Shown here piece by piece: positions 19,905 through 30,118 of a stretch of 64,000 nt of DNA (positions are counted from its first letter, which is position 1; the number at the start of each line of letters is the position of its first letter). The notes below the pieces were generated by a model, which saw nothing but the letters and a program-made list of their open reading frames with translations, was not told the DNA's origin and did no database searches. The stretch is from Rhabdophis nuchalis (lineage: Eukaryota; Chordata; Lepidosauria; Squamata; Natricidae), in NCBI GenBank assembly GCA_039707465.1, contig CM077643.1, positions 42,310,105 through 42,374,104 on the forward strand. Reading direction: 5' to 3'. Both the position numbers and the translations under genes were made by a program.

Positions 19905-20258
19905 AAGGTGAATGTTCCCCTCGCACATATGTGCTAGTCTTTCCAGACTCTAGGGGGCAGTGCTCAACTCTGTTTCTAAGCCAAGGAGCCAAGGCTGTCC
20001 GAAGTTGTCTCCATGGTCATGTGGCCAGCATGACTAAATGCTGAAGGTGCAGGGAACGCTGTTACCTTCCCACCAAAGGTGGTTGCTATTTTTCTACCTG
20101 CATTTTTTACATGGTTTTAAACTGCTAGATTGGCAGAAGCTGGGACAAATAACGGGAGCTCACTACATTACGTGGCGCTAGGGATTTGAACCGCCGAACT
20201 GCCAACTTTCTGATTGACAAGTTCAGTGTCTTTGCCACTGAGCCACTGCGTCCCTGTT
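19905..20258 (-). mobile_element. Sauria-type (BovB-tailed) SINE
   Basis: Minus-strand copy. The tail 'cctcgcacatatgtgctagt' is on the left. The body 'ccaccaaaggtgg' and the head ending 'gccactgagccactgcgtcc' are on the right. Same family as 18.25 kb. Confidence 0.9.
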
Positions 20259-20417
20259 GCAATGATATATTGGTACTATTTACAAGATGTATACATGTTC
20301 TACATCTATTTTTTTTACAACCAATAGTTAGAATTATGTTGTGTGCAGTCCCAATTTCTTTGTCCAAGGTTATTTATTACTTAGGTTGCATTTCTATTTT
20401 TATCTTTGTCCCTTTAA

Positions 20418-20616
20418 GGCAGTCTTGACTCCTGGACAAGTCCCTGCAGTTTTCTTGGCAAGATTTTTCGGAAGTGGTTTGCCACATTGCCTCCTTCCTA
20501 AGGCTGAGAAAGAATGACTGACCCAAGGTCATGTAAATGTCATTTTATTTATTGCCAGAGAAGAACCCACAGTCTCCCAGTTTCTGGTGCCTTAACCATT
20601 ACACTAAATTGGCTCT
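20418..20616 (-). mobile_element. tRNA SINE of a third family
   Basis: On minus: head 'tagtgtaatggttaaggcac' then 'agaaactgggagac', 'gaccttgggtcagtcattct' and 'ttgccaagaaaactgcaggg'. Other copies: 29372-29579 and 44226-44398. Confidence 0.75.
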
Positions 20617-20748
20617 TGGCATTATTTGCCTATTGCCACCAACAAACTGGCTCCTCATTTTACCAATTTCTGAAGGATGGAAGGCTGAGTCAACCTTGAG
20701 CCCTATCAGGATCAAACTCTAGGCTGTGGGCAAAGTTTGTCTGCAATG

Positions 20749-21260
20749 GGACTTCCGGTTCCGGCTCCAGCGGCGACGGGCGAGCCTAGCGCTCGCTCGC
20801 CGTTTTGTTTCTTTTTCTGCCCCCCCACGGGGGCGAGACGCCCCTTTTTTGGGGGTCTCCCGTAGGGCCGGCTCGACAGGGATGCCCCCCCTCATGGCAG
20901 TGGGGGAAGCGACCCTCGTCGCGGCTTAGGTGAAGGAGAACATGCTGCGGGGGGTTCTCCCTTCGCCTAAGGAAGACGGCGCCATTCGCATCTATGTAGA
21001 GGGCTAAACGTCGATGTCGGAAGGCTTTCCGAGGCTTCAGCTGCAAGGGGAGAGTGAGTGTTCTAAAACGTTTTTTTACTGTCAGCCGGGCTGAAAGGAC
21101 TGGAAGGGGGGTGTTTGTTTTTAAAAAAAAACCCTCGGATCTAAGCGGCACTTGGAAATGGTTCCTCGCGGCGAGGAGCGGAAATTTTCAATCCTGACTG
21201 TTTGCGTTAAGGGAAAGTGGATTGCGGCTTGCTTGCAACAATGTTTCTAGGTCTGGCTGA
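20749..21260 (+). promoter_or_regulatory. CpG-rich 5'UTR, probable internal promoter
   Basis: The first 500 bases of the element are GC- and CpG-rich, unlike the AT-rich surroundings, with GGCGAGC/GCTCGCC inverted motifs around 20775-20800. L1 5'UTRs carry internal RNA polymerase II promoters; by analogy this region would drive the element's RNA. Confidence 0.5.
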
Positions 21261-21602
21261 TACAATTTCTCTCACTACTCTCTCCTGCGGGCTCTGAGCT
21301 GGGCGGTGGAAAATGGCCTCTCTTTGTTCCTGATTGACTATTTTGTTTATGGAAAATTTCCAGCGTCTCTTTGCAATTTGGACTATCTCTGGTTTTTAAT
21401 GAAGAATTTTTTCCTTTTGGATTTGTGATTTCTTTTCTGGAGTACCTTCGCTATTACATCTATTGAGTTGGAAAATTGTCTCTCTCTTGGTTCCTGAATT
21501 TTACAACGTTACAACCTTGATCAGAACTTTTGGCTCCCGGTTAGTCTCACCAACCCCACCCTGAAAACGCCATTTTGGTGGCATTGACTTTAACAGTTAA
21601 TC

Positions 21603-22451
21603 ATGGCTCAAGAAACAGCACTGACAAGTTTAGAACAAAGGATGGCTTCTCTTGAAACTGTTATACAAACTTTGGTACAAGAAATTCAGGCCCAGAGGGC
21701 AGAAAACATCAATTTCAAGAAGGAGCTATTGGACACACGGAAGCAAGAGCTGGAAAATACACAGAAGAATGAAGAATTGGAAGGGGGGTTGGCGGGGGTT
21801 AAGGGAGAGATTAAAAATGTTACTAAAGAGGTTGGGGAAACAAATGGGCATGTGTCTAGGATTGATATGGAAAGAATGACATATTTTTTTAGATTTCAGA
21901 ACGTTCTTGAGGAATCTGGTGAATGCCTCCCTGATCTTATGAGCACGATTTTAGCAGACTATTTACAAAAACCTAAGGATGAGATCAGGGGGGACATTGA
22001 CCTAGCCTACAGAATTAACTCAGCGTATGCCAGGATAAATGAAGTGCCTAGAGAGATACATGTGAAATTTGTTAGAAGGTCAACCAGAGAGGAAATCCTG
22101 AAAGTGCAGAGAGGTAGTCCATTAATCTACCAACAAAAAGAGGTTGCTATCTTGAAGCAGATCCCTAGAAAGATTAGAGATGCAAGGAGGAAATTTTCCT
22201 TCTTGTCTAAAACATTGTTTGATCATGGGATTTGGTTCAAGTGGGTGACACCCGAAGGGATGCTGGTGTTCTGGGAAGGAGGAAGAGTGAGGATTAAAAC
22301 AGTTGCTGAGGCGGAAGCCTTTCTTAAAAAACATTCCTCTATCCTGGGGGAAGATCCAGGGGGGACGGAGGGTGCCACGGCCCCGCCTACTGGGGGCCTG
22401 GAAGGAGAAAAAGAAGATTCAATTGCCAAGAGACTTAGATCAAAAAAATAA
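21603..22451 (+). CDS. L1 ORF1p-like RNA-binding protein
   Basis: 282 residues, intact. Order: N-terminal heptad-rich coiled coil (about 1-85: 'LTSLEQRMASLETVIQTLVQ' then Glu/Lys-rich), an RRM-like domain (about 92-180: 'TYFFRFQNVLEE', 'REIHVKFVRRSTREEILK') and the L1 C-terminal domain (about 181-245: 'EVAILKQIPRKIRDARRKF', 'GIWFKWVTPEGMLVFWEGG'), then an acidic Pro/Gly tail ending 'AKRLRSKK'. L1 ORF1p trimerises through the coiled coil and coats L1 RNA as a nucleic-acid chaperone in cytoplasmic particles (family knowledge). The ATG at 21603 starts the coiled coil and is the first in frame. Length is a little short of mammalian ORF1p. No ORF2 follows. The frame is free of stops, and comparison with the copy at 45770 suggests selection on the protein. 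Confidence 0.9.
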   Translation: MAQETALTSLEQRMASLETVIQTLVQEIQAQRAENINFKKELLDTRKQELENTQKNEELEGGLAGVKGEIKNVTKEVGETNGHVSRIDMERMTYFFRFQNVLEESGECLPDLMSTILADYLQKPKDEIRGDIDLAYRINSAYARINEVPREIHVKFVRRSTREEILKVQRGSPLIYQQKEVAILKQIPRKIRDARRKFSFLSKTLFDHGIWFKWVTPEGMLVFWEGGRVRIKTVAEAEAFLKKHSSILGEDPGGTEGATAPPTGGLEGEKEDSIAKRLRSKK

Positions 22452-22770
22452 CTTTGCCTTGACTTTTCTTTTGAACAATTTTGCATAATATTTGTATTTG
22501 GATTTTTTGTAAAGGACTGACAGTATTGAATTGAGAATTTAGATATATGTACATGCTTTCACTTTGTAGTGTGATGAAAAATGTTTTTTTTTTATTGTTA
22601 TTAATGTATTTTGAGGTCCCGGAAGAGCCGACGACTTCGACGTGAATGCTTTCAAAATTTCTTTGTATCCCTTACTCTATCCTACAGAAAAAATGTAAAA
22701 CCAATAAAACTTTTTCAATATAAAAAAAAGTTTGTCTGCAATGCTGCACTTTAACCACTGCACCATCAGA

Positions 22771-23232
22771 TCATTATAGACTTAGGCTACTGTCTTTAAG
22801 CACATGGTTGTTGGTGCCTTTGAACTTAATGGGGCTTAATTTTTGAGAAGATAGGTATAGAACTAAAAAAATACAGAGAGTGCACCAAACAGAACAATTT
22901 ATGCATCAGACAATAGCTACATATATTTATTCACTGAGATCACTGGAGATCACTCCCAAGGAAACACATATTCACATCTAGTCTGTGGCTGCAGTCCAAA
23001 TCACACTAATCTATAAAGCCACAGCAAAGATGGAAAAATAACAGAGAAAGAAAGAAAGAAGGACTAATGAGAGTATAGCAGCAGTTGGTTTTTTTTTTTA
23101 AAAAAAAATAAAAAATAAAAGATGGGGGGAAAACACTACTCTTCCTTTTACAATGGAAAAATTTAGGATCATCCCATTAAAACATATAAGCAGCTGATCC
23201 AAGAGTGACCAAAAATAGCACATAATATTACA
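22771..23232. other. Nothing recognised
   Basis: About 460 bases with a T-run/A-run around 23088-23120. No named repeat. Confidence 0.35.
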
Positions 23233-23304
23233 GTGGAATAGAATAGAATAGAATGGAATGGAATGGAATGGAATGGAATGGAATGGAATAGAATGGAATG
23301 GAAT
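23233..23304. repeat. (GGAAT)n/(AGAAT)n microsatellite at CR1 3' end
   Basis: Mixed AGAAT and GGAAT pentamers, mostly GGAAT, abutting the CR1 3' box. One base from the AATAG unit seen at other CR1 ends. Confidence 0.95.
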
Positions 23305-23371
23305 AACAGAGTTTGAAGGGTCCTTGGAGTTCTTCTAGTTGAACCCCCTGCTCAGGCAGGAAACCCTATAC

Positions 23372-24063
23372 CCATGATGGCGAACCTATGGCACGTGTGC
23401 CACAGGTGGCATGTGGAGCCATTTGTCAAGGCACGTGAGGTTTGCTTGTAGAGTTGTTTTTCAGCCTCTGGAGCCTTTAGGGGAGCCTCCTGAAGGCCCC
23501 TGAAGGATCCGGAAGTCAAAAACCAGCTGTACGAGGAACCCGGAAGTTCAAGAATGGTGACTTCCAGTTTGTCTGTGGGGCCGATTTTTGACCTCTGGAG
23601 TCTTCAAGGGCCTTCAGGAGGCTTCCCTGAAGGCTCCGGAGGGCAAAAACCTGCCCTACAAGCAAACCAGAAGTGACTTCTAGTTTGTCTGTTGGTCCGT
23701 TTTTTGCCCTCCAGAGCCTTAAGGGAAGCCTCCTGAAGGCTCCAGAGGTTGAAAATTGGCGCTACGGACAAACCAGAAGACACCATTCCCGAACTTCCGG
23801 GCTCCCCATAGGTCCATTTTTTCCCCTCCGGAGGCTTCAGGGAAGCTCCTGAAGCCTCCAGGGGGAGGCAGGGAAGCTGTTTTCCTAGAAAGCCTCTGGA
23901 GCCTGGGGAAGGTGAAAAAACTATGGCAAAAGCTGGGGCGGTATTGTTGTGCGTGCACTAGGGGGGCACATGTATAACATTATGGGCATGGCATGCTTGC
24001 ACATGACCCTCCTGTGCCCCCCCCCGTTTTTGCCATGGCAGCCAAAAAAGGTTTGCCCCACTG
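23372..24063. mobile_element. hAT-type non-autonomous transposon (692 bp) in CR1
   Basis: Perfect 8-bp duplication CCCTATAC (23364-23371 and 24064-24071). Ends CCATGATGGCGAACC and GGTTTGCCCCACTG are near inverted repeats (consensus probably CAGTGATGGCGAACC). Interior repeats a purine/pyrimidine block around 'ggagccttcagg' and 'cctgaaggctcc' several times in both orientations. Non-coding. Confidence 0.9.
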
Positions 24064-24354
24064 CCCTATACAATTTTAGACAAATGGTTGTCCAATGTCT
24101 TCTTAAAAACCTCCAGTGATAGAGCACTCACAACTTCTGAAGGCAAGTTGTGAGTGATTAATTGTTCTAACTGCCAGGAAATTTCTCCTCAGTTCTAAGT
24201 TGCTTCTCTCGATTAGTTTCCACCCATTGCTTCTTATTCTGCCCTCAGGTGCTTTGGAGAATAGTTTGACTCCCTCTTCTTTGTGGCAACCCCTGAGACA
24301 TTGGGACACTGCTATCATGTCTCTCCTAGTCCTTCTTTTCATTAAACTAGACAT

Positions 24355-24775
24355 AGGTTTAGGTTTAGGTTTTATTAGTTTTTTTATACTGCCCTACTCC
24401 CGAAGGACTTAGGGCGGTGTACAGCCAAAATAAAGCAGATATATAAAAGTTAAAAAAGTTTTTTAAAAAACATATTAAACAATTTGGCCTCAAAATTAAA
24501 AAAAAAAAAGCAACAACCCGGATTAAAATGAATAAAAATTTGTAATTTAAAATTCATTTTTATGCCAGCCCAGCTGGAAAAAAAAAGGTTTGGAGAGCAC
24601 GGTGGAAGGTGCGTAAATCAGGGATAGTTCTTAATTCCGGGGGCAATTCGTTCCAGAGGACAGGTGCTCCCACGGAGAAGGCTCTCCCCCTGGATGTCGT
24701 CAGTCGACATTGTTTAGCTGACGGCACCATGAGGAGACCCTCTCTATGGGAGCGTACTGGCCGTATTGGGTACAT
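24355..24775 (-). mobile_element. L2 LINE 3' end in CR1
   Basis: On minus the frame (to 24560) reads 'VRSHREGLLMVPSAKQ' and 'GRAFSVGAPVLWNELPPELR', the L2 ORF2 terminus. The 3'UTR ends in three AACCTA-like repeats at 24355-24373 (plus: ggttta). CR1 resumes after a short ACATA duplication. Confidence 0.85.
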
Positions 24776-25029
24776 ACCCAATTCCAGCAACCATTCTTTA
24801 TATGTTTTAGCCTCCAGCTCCTTAATCATCTTTGTTGCTTTTTTCTGAACTCTTTCTATACTCTCAACCTCTTTTTTACATCATGATAACCAAAACTGGA
24901 CAAAGTATTCCAAGTGTAGCCTTACCAAGACATTAGAAAGTGGCATTAACACGTTATATGATCTTGATTCTATCCCTCTGTCAATGCAGCCTAGAACTGT
25001 GTTGGCTTTTTCTACTGATCACCAACACT

Positions 25030-25199
25030 TTGCCAGTTCTGGTCTCACCAGCTCAAAATTGACTCAGACTTCAATCAGTAAAGGTCAGTAAAATGAGGAC
25101 CCAGATTGTTGTGGGCAATGTGCTGATTCTGTAAACTGCTTAGAGAGGGCTGTAAAGCACTGTGAAGCAGTATATGTCTAAATGCTATTGCTATTGTTA
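25030..25199 (+). mobile_element. L2/MIR-tailed SINE, 5'-truncated, in CR1
   Basis: 'caccagctcaaaattgactc', 'agtaaaatgaggacccaga', 'gcttagagagggctgtaaag' and the 'gctattgctattg' tail. The head is missing. It splits the CR1. Confidence 0.8.
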
Positions 25200-25300
25200 T
25201 ACGGTACCTGTGCATTTGGTTTTTCTTTCCTAAATGTAGAATCCTACTTTTTTCACCATTGAATTTCATTTTGTTCGATAGCTCCCAATGTTCAAATGAA

Positions 25301-26215
25301 CATAGATGTCACAAGAAAATATAGTGTGTGTGTGTGTGTCATTGACACTAACAGCTGATTAGATGGCAGAAATCGGATAAAAAAACCTTCAGAAAAATTA
25401 ATGGTCCAGGAGATTTTTCAATAGCTATTAGCAGTGATAGCTAAATGGAGGCTCCTCATACAGTCGGTATATATCCCTGGGCAGCAAATGTAGAAGGCAA
25501 ATAGCAAGGAAGGCCATCAGTATTATCGCTGCTTGTAAGCATTTCAAAGCATTAAGCCAGCTGTTATTGGAAGGCATTTTTATTTTCTTATTCAGCCACC
25601 CACCATGAAGACAATCTGGCAAACACCAAGCTGGAGACTTGACTGCCAGACTAATATATTGTATCAGCAGCCAGCCAGTAGCTTTTAATGTGGCTTTTAC
25701 TATGATCTTTTTCTTTTACAATATATACATATAATTAAAAATTGTTAAAAAGGAAGATAAAACCTACTGCAAATTAGTATAAAGTAAGGAAAGGAAAGGA
25801 AGAAGAAAGAAATCTTGCAATGAAAGAAAAAAGGGTAAAAGAACAAAAAGAAAGAAAAAAGGTTTGCAATCTTCTTTACAGCAGCTATAAGAACAATTAC
25901 ACATTTATCTTTTTCTCTGAAGTTACATCATTACTCTCTTCTTTCTATAATCTATCCTGTCTAATCATCAAAACCATAAATCATTAGTGCATTTTTTGGT
26001 GTACTATACACAAAGTCCATAAGGGATTGAACAAAGATATTTCTCTGATCAAAGAAGTCAGTTTGGCAGGAGGGGGGACAAAAAGCACAAGCTAAATATA
26101 AGTTGTGACAAATGCAAAGCTTTTTAATTATGATACTTTTGCATGGATTTTATCATGTGAAAGGAAATGCATCTGATGCTACTTAAGACAATACCCAACA
26201 ATAGCATTAAGTGCA
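25301..26215. other. Nothing recognised apart from short simple repeats
   Basis: (TG)8 near 25324 and a purine-rich tract at 25780-25870. No gene. Confidence 0.4.
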
Positions 26216-26606
26216 CATAAAATAGAATAGAATAACAGAGTTGGAAGGGACCTTGGAGGTCTTCTAGTCCAACCACCTGTTTAGGCAGGAAACCCTACAC
26301 CACTTCAAACAAATGATTCTCCAACATCTTAAAAAGCTTCCAGTGTTGGAGCACCTTCTGTATGCATGTTGTTCCACTGATTAATTGTTCTAACTGTCAG
26401 GAAAGTTCTCCTTAGTTTTAAGTTGCTTTTCTCCTTGATTAGTTTCTACCCATTGCTTCTTGCTCTACCCTAAAGTGCCTTGGAGAATAGCTTGACTCCT
26501 TCTTTGTGGTAGACCCCAAGATATTGGAAGACTGCTATCATGTCTTCCGTAGTCCTTCTTTTTATTAAACTAGACATACCCAGCTCCTGCAACCTTTCTT
26601 CACCTT
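26216..26606 (-). mobile_element. CR1 LINE 3' end
   Basis: Starts with AATAGAATAGAAT at 26219, then the 3' box 'agttggaagggaccttggag'. ORF2 terminus is degenerate and runs up to 'cccagctcctgcaac', where an L2 begins. Confidence 0.88.
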
Positions 26607-27057
26607 CTTACTCAAGGACAGACCTCCTCTGTCTGCGAGAGTCTCCCCTCTCGCAGTTGTGGCCCCCTTATTTATCTGGGGCCCACCTCAAGGATGGGTT
26701 GTTGGATCCTGAGAGGTGGGCGAGACGTAAGCTCAGGGGGTTTCTGGGTAAATTTTTAATTAGACTTTTAGGTGGTTCCAGGGATGAGGGGAGGGTTAGT
26801 CAGACGGGGGGACAACAAGCTATAGGACCGGCCAGCGGAAGCAGGGAATCGGAGGAAGGGAGTGGGGGGGGGTTGTTCCCATTGAGGTATTTTCCATCAG
26901 ATCGGTTTTGGGGAGGGGCAGGGGTGGGGGGAGACGGGGTGGACATTACCTGTTGGAGGACTGTGGCCGCTGGTTGCGGGCGGTCACGCGCTCCAACCCC
27001 CCATGCTCCCATCGCAGACTAGGTGGGCAAGAACCATAGACCCGGGGCCCTAGGCTG

Positions 27058-28269
27058 ATGTTATGCAATGCCAGGTCCATGGTACTAAAAGCCCCCCTCA
27101 TCCATGACCTTGTGTCAGAGGGGGACCCGGACCTGGTGGGTATTACGGAAACCTGGTTGGGCCATGAGGGAGGATTACCCCTCGTGGAAATGTGGATTTC
27201 CTCGTGGACTGAGGACCTAGTGGCCGCATGGTTAAGTGCAGCCACGGGGGCCTTGGACCGAGTCGTGCCCTTGCGGCCTCTCTTGCGGCGACGAACCACC
27301 CAGGCTCCTTGGTTCACCGAGGAGCTTAGGGAGATGAAACGCCACAAGAGACGCCTAGAGAGCAGATGGAGATCTTCTCGCTCCGAAGCCGACCGAACAC
27401 TAGTTAGAACCTATATTAGGTCATACTTAGTGGCGATAAGGGTGGCCAAGCGTGAGTATTGTACCACCCTTATTGCATCCGCAGATACCCGCCCTGCTGC
27501 CCTGTTTGGGGTGACCCGCTCCCTCCTTCAACAGAGGCCGCGGGAAGCCCCTCTACAGGGTCGAGCAGAGGAATTTGGGATTTATCTGCAGGAGAAAATC
27601 ACTTGGATTCGGAATGAGTTACCCTCCATCGACAGCGGTCCAGTCGGACGCTCCGAGGCTGTTCTTGAGACACCATCTTGGGAGGAGTTTGACTTTGTTA
27701 CTACCGAGGATATGGACAAGCTGTCAAAGAGACTTAAGGCTACCACATGTTTATTGGACCCGTGTCCCTCCTGGCTTGTACTGGCATCATGGGAGACGAC
27801 ACGAGGCTGGCTCCAGGGCATTGTCAATACATCTTTGAGTGAGGGGTCCTTGCCTGCCGTCTTGAAAGAGGCGGTAGTAAGGCCCCTCCTCAAGAAGCTG
27901 TCCCTGGACCCAGCATTATTAGAGAACTATCGTCCGGTCTCCAACCTTCACTTTTTAGTGAAGGTTGTAGAGAGTGTGGTGGCCCAACAGTTTCCGCGAC
28001 ACTTGGAGGAAGTTGATTATCTAGACCCGCGCCAGTCCGGCTTCCGACCCGGTCACAGCACCGAGACAGCATTGGTCGCGTTGGTTGATGATCTCTGGAG
28101 GGCGCGGGATAGAGGATATTCCTCTATCCTAGTCCTATTAGACCTCTCAGCGGCTTTTGATACCATTGACCATGGTATCCTATTGCGCCGACTGGGGGTT
28201 TGGGGCTGGGAGGCACCGTTTTGCAGTGGTTCTCGTCCTACCTCTCTGGTCGGTCGCAATATGTGTTGA
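27058..28269 (+). pseudogene. L2 ORF2: truncated endonuclease plus reverse transcriptase
   Basis: 403 codons. It begins inside the AP-endonuclease ('[17 protein letters not shown]', '[13 protein letters not shown]' at about 18-43), then jumps at about residue 42-50 to the linker ('[20 protein letters not shown]'), so the rest of the nuclease has been deleted in frame. The RT follows: '[20 protein letters not shown]' (about 292-311), '[19 protein letters not shown]' and '[17 protein letters not shown]' with the first catalytic Asp (about 362-378). A frameshift near 28190-28200 moves the remainder (YADD) to the +2 frame. L2 is in the CR1/L2 group; the protein would nick the target and copy its RNA. 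Inactive here. Confidence 0.88.
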
Positions 28270-28538
28270 CAGGGGGGCAGAGGTCAGCCTCGAGACCCCT
28301 CGTATGTGGGGTTCCTCAGGGGTCGGTCCTCTCGCCCCTACTATTCAACACATATATGAAGCCGCTGGGTGAGATCATCCGTGGTTTTGGGGTGGGATAT
28401 CATCTGTATGCTGATGATACTCAGCTGTACATATCCACCCCAAGCCACCGAGGTGATGTCCCGGTGTTTGGAGGCCGTATAGATTCTGCTAATGAGTCAG
28501 TGTCTTCTTCTAGAGTGGAAGAGAGAAGATTGGTTTAA
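28200..28538 (+). pseudogene. L2 ORF2 RT continuation after frameshift
   Basis: 112 codons in a different frame: '[20 protein letters not shown]', 'LVCGVPQGSVLSPLLFNTYM' and the catalytic 'YADDTQLYIS'. Sequence after about residue 82 is no longer L2-like. Confidence 0.88.
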
Positions 28539-28664
28539 ATGCCACTTTAAGATGTATGAATTGCAACTCTCAGAATTCCCCAGGCAGAATTGCTATCTGA
28601 GGAATTCTGGGAGTTGCAGTCCACACAACTTAAAAATGACTCAGGTTGAGAAATCATGATTTAG
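28539..28664. mobile_element. Degenerate palindromic hAT-type MITE, copy 2
   Basis: Inverted halves 'gccactttaagatgtatgaa' and 'agttgcagtccacacaactt', with the shared centre 'cagaattcccc ... gaggaattctgggag'. One terminus is lost against the L2. No clear target duplication. Confidence 0.7.
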
Positions 28665-29371
28665 ATTTGGAAGTTGCCATGCAAGCCTTATGACACCCAA
28701 ACAGGGATTTGGGGGGGGGGGGACGACGGACTATTCTCCCCTGGAGCAATTGTCTCATTTATCCCCATCAATACATTCCCAGGCCATGAAAAACACCACC
28801 ATTTTAGTTTGACATTCCGGTCGACATGTTGTGCGACGCCACACTATCTTTTTCACTTAATTGTCTGTGCAAGGCACATCATCAGTGAGAATAGCATCCT
28901 TTGAGTAACGACAATGTTGTGACACTGTTGGCTGGGAGGAGATGGAATTGTGGGCAGGGAAACTTGCCAGAGACCATTACCTGCACCCAGAGAACAGAAA
29001 CAAAAATGTAATATTTGGATGATTGGGTTTAGGTAATGTTAGGAACCAGTAGCTATTACCAATCCCTGGGTAGGATATTACTTCTTAATGTAATTGTTAG
29101 GCTGCTGAATGAGTTATCATTTAAAATTAGCCTCATTTCCATGCAGGAAAGAATAATTACTAGCCCTACATTTCCTAGAACAGGTGTGCTGTTCTATTAA
29201 GGTCCCACAGGAACATATAATTCCACCACAATCATGAACCCCAAAAAGTCCTTCTTGAATACTATTTCTTGCATCACAACAACAACAAAAACCCCTACAT
29301 TAAATACGTGTGAAGCAATGATTAATTATGTTTAACGAAATTATTTTCCTCTTTTTCTTCGCTTCCATCCT
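28665..29371. other. Nothing recognised
   Basis: Contains a G-run at 28711-28721; no identifiable element. Confidence 0.35.
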
Positions 29372-29579
29372 GTAGGATTCTCAGGGACTGCCTGGGCAAA
29401 TCCCTGCAGTTTTCTTGACAAGATTTCCAGGAGTGGTTTGCCATTGCCTGCTTTTTAGGGCTCAGAGAAATTGACTGGCCCAAGGATCACGCAGCTGAGT
29501 TCATGCCCAAGTGGGACTAGAACTCAAAATATCCCAGTTTCTAGCCTGTTGCCGTTACCACTACACCAAACTGGCTCTC
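29372..29579 (-). mobile_element. tRNA SINE of the third family
   Basis: On minus: 'gagccagtttggtgtagtgg' head, 'agaaactgggatat' and 'tcttgtcaagaaaactgcag'. Matches 20418-20616. Confidence 0.75.
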
Positions 29580-29611
29580 TAAACGTATAATTAAATGTAG
29601 ATGAAATTAAA

Positions 29612-29911
29612 TCAAATGTAATTTTGCCCCAGCACTACATACTTTGTGTAGTGTGCTTCTAGTAGACCATTCACAGGATAGGTGTTGTCCTTGATTTGAA
29701 AAATATGTACTTCGGATGTATACCACATGGTTTTCCTTGAGTTATAGCCTAAATATCCTTTCATCATTTCCCCATATAGAACCAAAATATTCATTCTCAA
29801 AGCAATCTGGACTTTGAGAATCCCAGCTATGAATGGAAATGCCAGTAAATATGCCAGGGGGTTATCTTTTCTTTGAGCTGTGTCTATAAGATTGCCCACA
29901 GATCCTGCCAA
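29612..29911 (-). other. Unidentified 99-codon open frame
   Basis: An open frame with an ordinary-looking composition (for example 'NPLAYLLAFPFIAGILKVQI', 'KTMWYTSEVHIFQIKDNTYP'). It resembles no domain I know, has no splice-site pattern I trust, and is not repeated in the window. It may be chance or an old retroelement piece. Confidence 0.15.
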
Positions 29912-30118
29912 ACCTGATCAGTTAGCTATCAGTTTGAACCCATTATCTTTGGCTTCTTCTTGCAAAGTTATAAGAGTGGATGGGAAAACTTAAAGGTTCA
30001 TTTGTTGGCCAAGGCAAAGAGAAAAGAATGTCTGTGTGCCAATCGTGGCTTATTATGGCCATTTTTAATACAGTTTAATTGAGTTGTATCAGAATTACAG
30101 CAATAAAATTAGTCTTTA

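Larger units (their letters stand above)
20749..22729 (+). mobile_element. Complete ORF1-only L1-derived retroposon (HAL1-like), copy A
   Basis: Flanked by a 17-bp target duplication AAAGTTTGTCTGCAATG (20732-20748 and 22727-22743), so both ends are known. Structure: a GC- and CpG-rich 5'UTR of about 850 bp beginning 'ggacttccggttccgg', one frame (ORF1, 21603-22451), a 278-bp 3'UTR, the signal AATAAA near 22703 and a short poly-A tail. There is no ORF2 and no room for one. It is therefore a full-length retrotransposition product of an RNA already lacking ORF2, not an ordinary 5' truncation. Needs ORF2p from an L1 in trans. The same ORF1-3'UTR order is found at 45507-46438. Confidence 0.88.
20617..22770 (-). 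mobile_element. L2/MIR-tailed SINE split by the ORF1-only L1 element
   Basis: SINE body at 20617-20748 ('gcctattgccaccaac', 'ggctgagtcaaccttgagcc') and head at 22744-22770 ('ctgcactttaaccactgcac'). They rejoin exactly when the insert and one copy of the 17-bp duplication are removed, which gives a clean empty-site reconstruction. Confidence 0.85.
23233..25300 (-). mobile_element. CR1 LINE 3' portion split by three insertions
   Basis: CR1 sequence appears in pieces: 23305-23371 (3' box), 24072-24354, about 24776-25017 and 25205-25300 (the 5'-most part). Between them lie a hAT element, an L2 and a SINE. ORF2 C-terminus is readable near 24103-24354 ('SSLMKRRTRRDMIAV', 'KEEGVKLFSKAPEGR'). The frame is broken elsewhere. 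Confidence 0.88.
26607..28538 (+). mobile_element. L2 LINE retaining 5' region, ending in the RT
   Basis: GC-rich 5' part (26607-27057), then ORF2 with most of the endonuclease deleted, then reverse transcriptase up to and past the YADD motif. No 3'UTR or tail follows. The copy stops near a palindromic MITE at 28539. LINE copies normally keep the 3' end, so loss of the 3' end implies a later deletion or rearrangement. Confidence 0.85.

Noticed and set aside
20786..21151. 121-codon minus-strand frame in the GC-rich 5'UTR
   Set aside because: A GC-rich shadow frame without domain or start context, opposite the L1 5'UTR.
24355..24375. Interstitial telomere repeat
   Set aside because: The units are GGTTTA/AACCTA-like, only three, and form the L2 3' tail, not TTAGGG.
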